Source: Mariprofundus ferrooxydans PV-1
GTDB lineage: Bacteria; Pseudomonadota; Zetaproteobacteria; Mariprofundales; Mariprofundaceae
Assembly (NCBI RefSeq): GCF_000153765.1
Contig: NZ_DS022295.1
Span: 1,079,460-1,143,459, forward strand
Direction of reading: 5' to 3'
Length of the DNA stretch: 64,000 bases
Made by a program: the position numbers and the translations under genes
In this document: positions 63,301 through 64,000 of the stretch, piece by piece
How positions within the stretch are numbered: the stretch's first letter is position 1
Layout of the letters: each line of letters opens with the position of its first letter
Notes under the pieces: generated by a model
The model's database searches: none
What the model saw: only the letters and a program-made list of their open reading frames with translations
Told to the model about the DNA's origin: nothing

Positions 63301-63898
63301 TTTCCAGGAATACGCCGTCGTTGCTGAAGTTGCTGCGCCCCAGCCGCTTTACCGACTCGAAGGCACTGACCAGATCCTCCGCTTTCCAGCACAGCTGCAT
63401 ACCGATTCCGCCGCCGCCTGCCGTACTTTTCAGCATCACCGGATAACCGATTGATTCCGCCGCCGCTACCGCCTCATCGAGATCCAGCAGCAACTCCGTA
63501 CCGGGCAATAACGGCACCTGCTGCTCTTTGGCAATCTGCCTTGCCGTATGCTTCAGACCGAAACAGCTCAGCTGTTCAGGAGTCGGCCCGACAAAGCGGA
63601 TACCGTTTTTCTCACAGGCTTCGGCAAAGGCGACATTCTCGCTTAAAAAACCATAGCCCGGATGGATGGCTTGTGCACCTGTATCCAGTGCTGCCTGAAT
63701 GACCTTATCGATATTCAAATATGTATCAGAGGCACTGCTCTCACCGATGCAGATCGCCTCATCCAGCATGGCAACATGGCGAGAGGTTGAATCGGCCCGG
63801 GTATACAGGCCGACGGATTCAATACCCATCTGATTGAGTGTGCGTCCGATCCGGCAGGCTATGGCTGCGCGATTTGCAATCAGGACTTTACTGAACAT
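60299..63898 (-). CDS. biotin-dependent urea (or guanidine) carboxylase
   Basis: This 1199-residue multidomain enzyme is complete. A biotin carboxylase (1-450) has HPGYGFLSEN, KSTAGGGGIGMQ and EVNTRLQVEH. The KipI/KipA-type carboxyltransferase (about 460-1040) includes GAPVATPLDPRHRL and GPGGYQFVGRT. The biotinyl domain has Lys1162 in ESMKMEV. It carboxylates urea to allophanate; relatives prefer guanidine and are controlled by guanidine riboswitches. GGGAG precedes the ATG, and atzF overlaps its end. Which substrate it uses is not readable with certainty. Confidence 0.93.
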   Translation of the reverse strand: MFSKVLIANRAAIACRIGRTLNQMGIESVGLYTRADSTSRHVAMLDEAICIGESSASDTYLNIDKVIQAALDTGAQAIHPGYGFLSENVAFAEACEKNGIRFVGPTPEQLSCFGLKHTARQIAKEQQVPLLPGTELLLDLDEAVAAAESIGYPVMLKSTAGGGGIGMQLCWKAEDLVSAFESVKRLGRSNFSNDGVFLEKYIEHARHIEVQIFGDGKGFVTALGERDCSTQRRNQKVLEESPAPNISDAVRAAMMDTAVRLGEAVEYRSAGTVEFIYDPNSESFYFLEVNTRLQVEHGVTEEVTGVDLVEWMIRLAAGESAFIRDYRHAPVGHAIQARIYAEDPGKEFRPSAGMINHVVLPGKTRFDTWIAAGVEVPPYYDPMLGKLIVKAASREEAVEHLSAALHHTAIAGVETNLNYLRQVVVDDQFIEGRAYTRYLNSFVYEEHSIEVLNAGTQSMLQDYPGRLGYWDVGVPPSGPIDNYAFRLGTRLLGNDENAAGLEITVSGPTLKFNADSVFALTGARMKATLNGAAVPFWQAVAVKAGDVLKIGAVEDAGQRSYLCVAHGFQVPDYLGSKSTFTLGGFGGHCGRALRVGDKLHIKPALPAGDEPALPAALIPGQDEHLHIRVLYGPHGAPDFFTDADIEMFFATDWEVHYNSSRTGVRLVGPRPAWARSDGGEAGLHPSNIHDNAYAVGTIDFTGDMPIILGPDGPSLGGFVCPATIIKADLWKMGQLKPGDRVRFIAVDEATAVVLEKEQLAQIEHLQPVSSLWQPLEEPGTPVLRRVEGEGDRVAVTYRQAGDDNILVEFGEAKLDLELRFRAHALMQWIRMRNVEGIIDLTPGIRSLQIHFDNLRLPREKLLALLQQAEVEQTDIENLELPSRIVHLPLSWDDEQTRLAIEKYMQSVRKDAPWCPSNIEFIRRINGLDSIDEVKRIVFDASYLVLGLGDVYLGAPVATPLDPRHRLVTTKYNPARTWTPENAVGIGGSYMCVYGMEGPGGYQFVGRTTQVWNTYRQTDAFIEQKPWLLRFFDQIRFYPVTHEELMQMREDFPLGLCQLKIEPTSFSLKQYKAFLQENDAGIRSFKQRQQQAFDEERARWEASGQSNYASVTAEEEKPAEQLSLQSGEEAAASPVHGNIWKVVVEEGQEVEEGDTLIIVESMKMEVPVPAPCSGTVSRVLVNSGLVAAGQSLIVIAGEAS

Positions 63899-63924
63899 GT
63901 GAAACTCCCACGAAATTTATTCTG

Positions 63925-63972
63925 CGGGTCGTCCCGGGTAGCAACGGGGCTCCGTCGGTCGTCCCGCCCGGG
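63925..63972 (-). promoter_or_regulatory. candidate guanidine-II (mini-ykkC) riboswitch
   Basis: On the minus strand, two ACGA loops 30 bases apart precede the carboxylase. The second hairpin is CGGG-ACGA-CCCG (63936 to 63925), which is perfect. The first is CGGG-ACGA-CCG (63966 to 63956), one base short of symmetry. Guanidine-II riboswitches are two small hairpins with ACGR loops placed just before the ribosome-binding site of guanidine-related genes. The start codon is 26 bases beyond the second hairpin. The region also stays open in one frame to a TAA at 63918-63920, so it may partly be the end of an upstream gene. Confidence 0.4.
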
Positions 63973-64000
63973 CCATAGGTTTGATTACTGCGAAGCGGCA

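Noticed and set aside
63899..64000. Guanidine-I (ykkC) riboswitch
   Set aside because: The long conserved ykkC core sequences are not found; only the short twin-hairpin pattern of guanidine-II is present.

Overview
The window reads as chromosomal DNA of a Gram-negative, CO2-fixing proteobacterium. The evidence is a glpX-tkt-gap-pgk-pyk-fba block of the Calvin/gluconeogenic type, a cpxP/cpxRA-type envelope stress locus, outer-membrane beta-barrel proteins, holC next to valS, and a rpsF-priB-rpsR-DUF2232-rplI-dnaB cluster. Gene content and the moderate GC fit a chemolithoautotroph; a zetaproteobacterium (Mariprofundus type) is my best guess, but it is an inference from content and not from a marker gene. 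No rRNA, tRNA, CRISPR array, prophage or intact insertion sequence was seen.

Layout. 1-7 kb: the end of a proline aminopeptidase, a gamma-glutamylcyclotransferase-fold gene, a hairpin-rich repeat region, hrpB, a KefB/KefC-like antiporter and a GNAT gene. 7-14 kb: metA-metY, a half-length asparaginase, two unrecognised membrane proteins, a second copy of the hairpin-rich repeat, and carA. 14-23 kb: an inositol monophosphatase-family gene and the carbon metabolism block. 23-30 kb: a hybrid histidine kinase, orphan FliK-like and FlhB-tail genes, a CBS protein, a two-domain kinase and arfB. 30-37 kb: a small protein, then a leftward run of diheme cytochrome, nadK, recN, GNAT and pepN. 37-44 kb: an unusual dioxygenase-like protein, a ClC channel and the rpsF-dnaB cluster. 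44-46 kb: a MotA/MotB-like pair of unknown function. 46-53 kb: uup, the cpx-like locus, a glycine-zipper/TPR protein and twin beta-barrel genes. 53-58 kb: valS, DUF2461, PilZ, holC and PAP2. 58-64 kb: allophanate hydrolase and a biotin-dependent urea or guanidine carboxylase.

How the parts work together. The central block supplies the regenerative and glycolytic steps around triose and fructose bisphosphates. The right end is a nitrogen-assimilation unit in which the carboxylase makes allophanate, or its guanidine analogue, and the hydrolase releases ammonia. The hydrolase is split: its amidase domain lies on the minus strand and its C-terminal domain is a separate convergent gene on the plus strand. 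A guanidine-II (mini-ykkC)-like twin hairpin lies just ahead of the carboxylase, so guanidine may be the real substrate. Other points worth a second look are a 4-hydroxyphenylpyruvate-dioxygenase-like C-terminal domain fused to an unknown N-terminal half, a two-gene ion-motor-like module with a long coiled coil, ribosomal proteins S6 and S18 with opposite charged extensions, a CpxR-like box between spy-like and cpxR-like genes, and a dispersed palindromic repeat.
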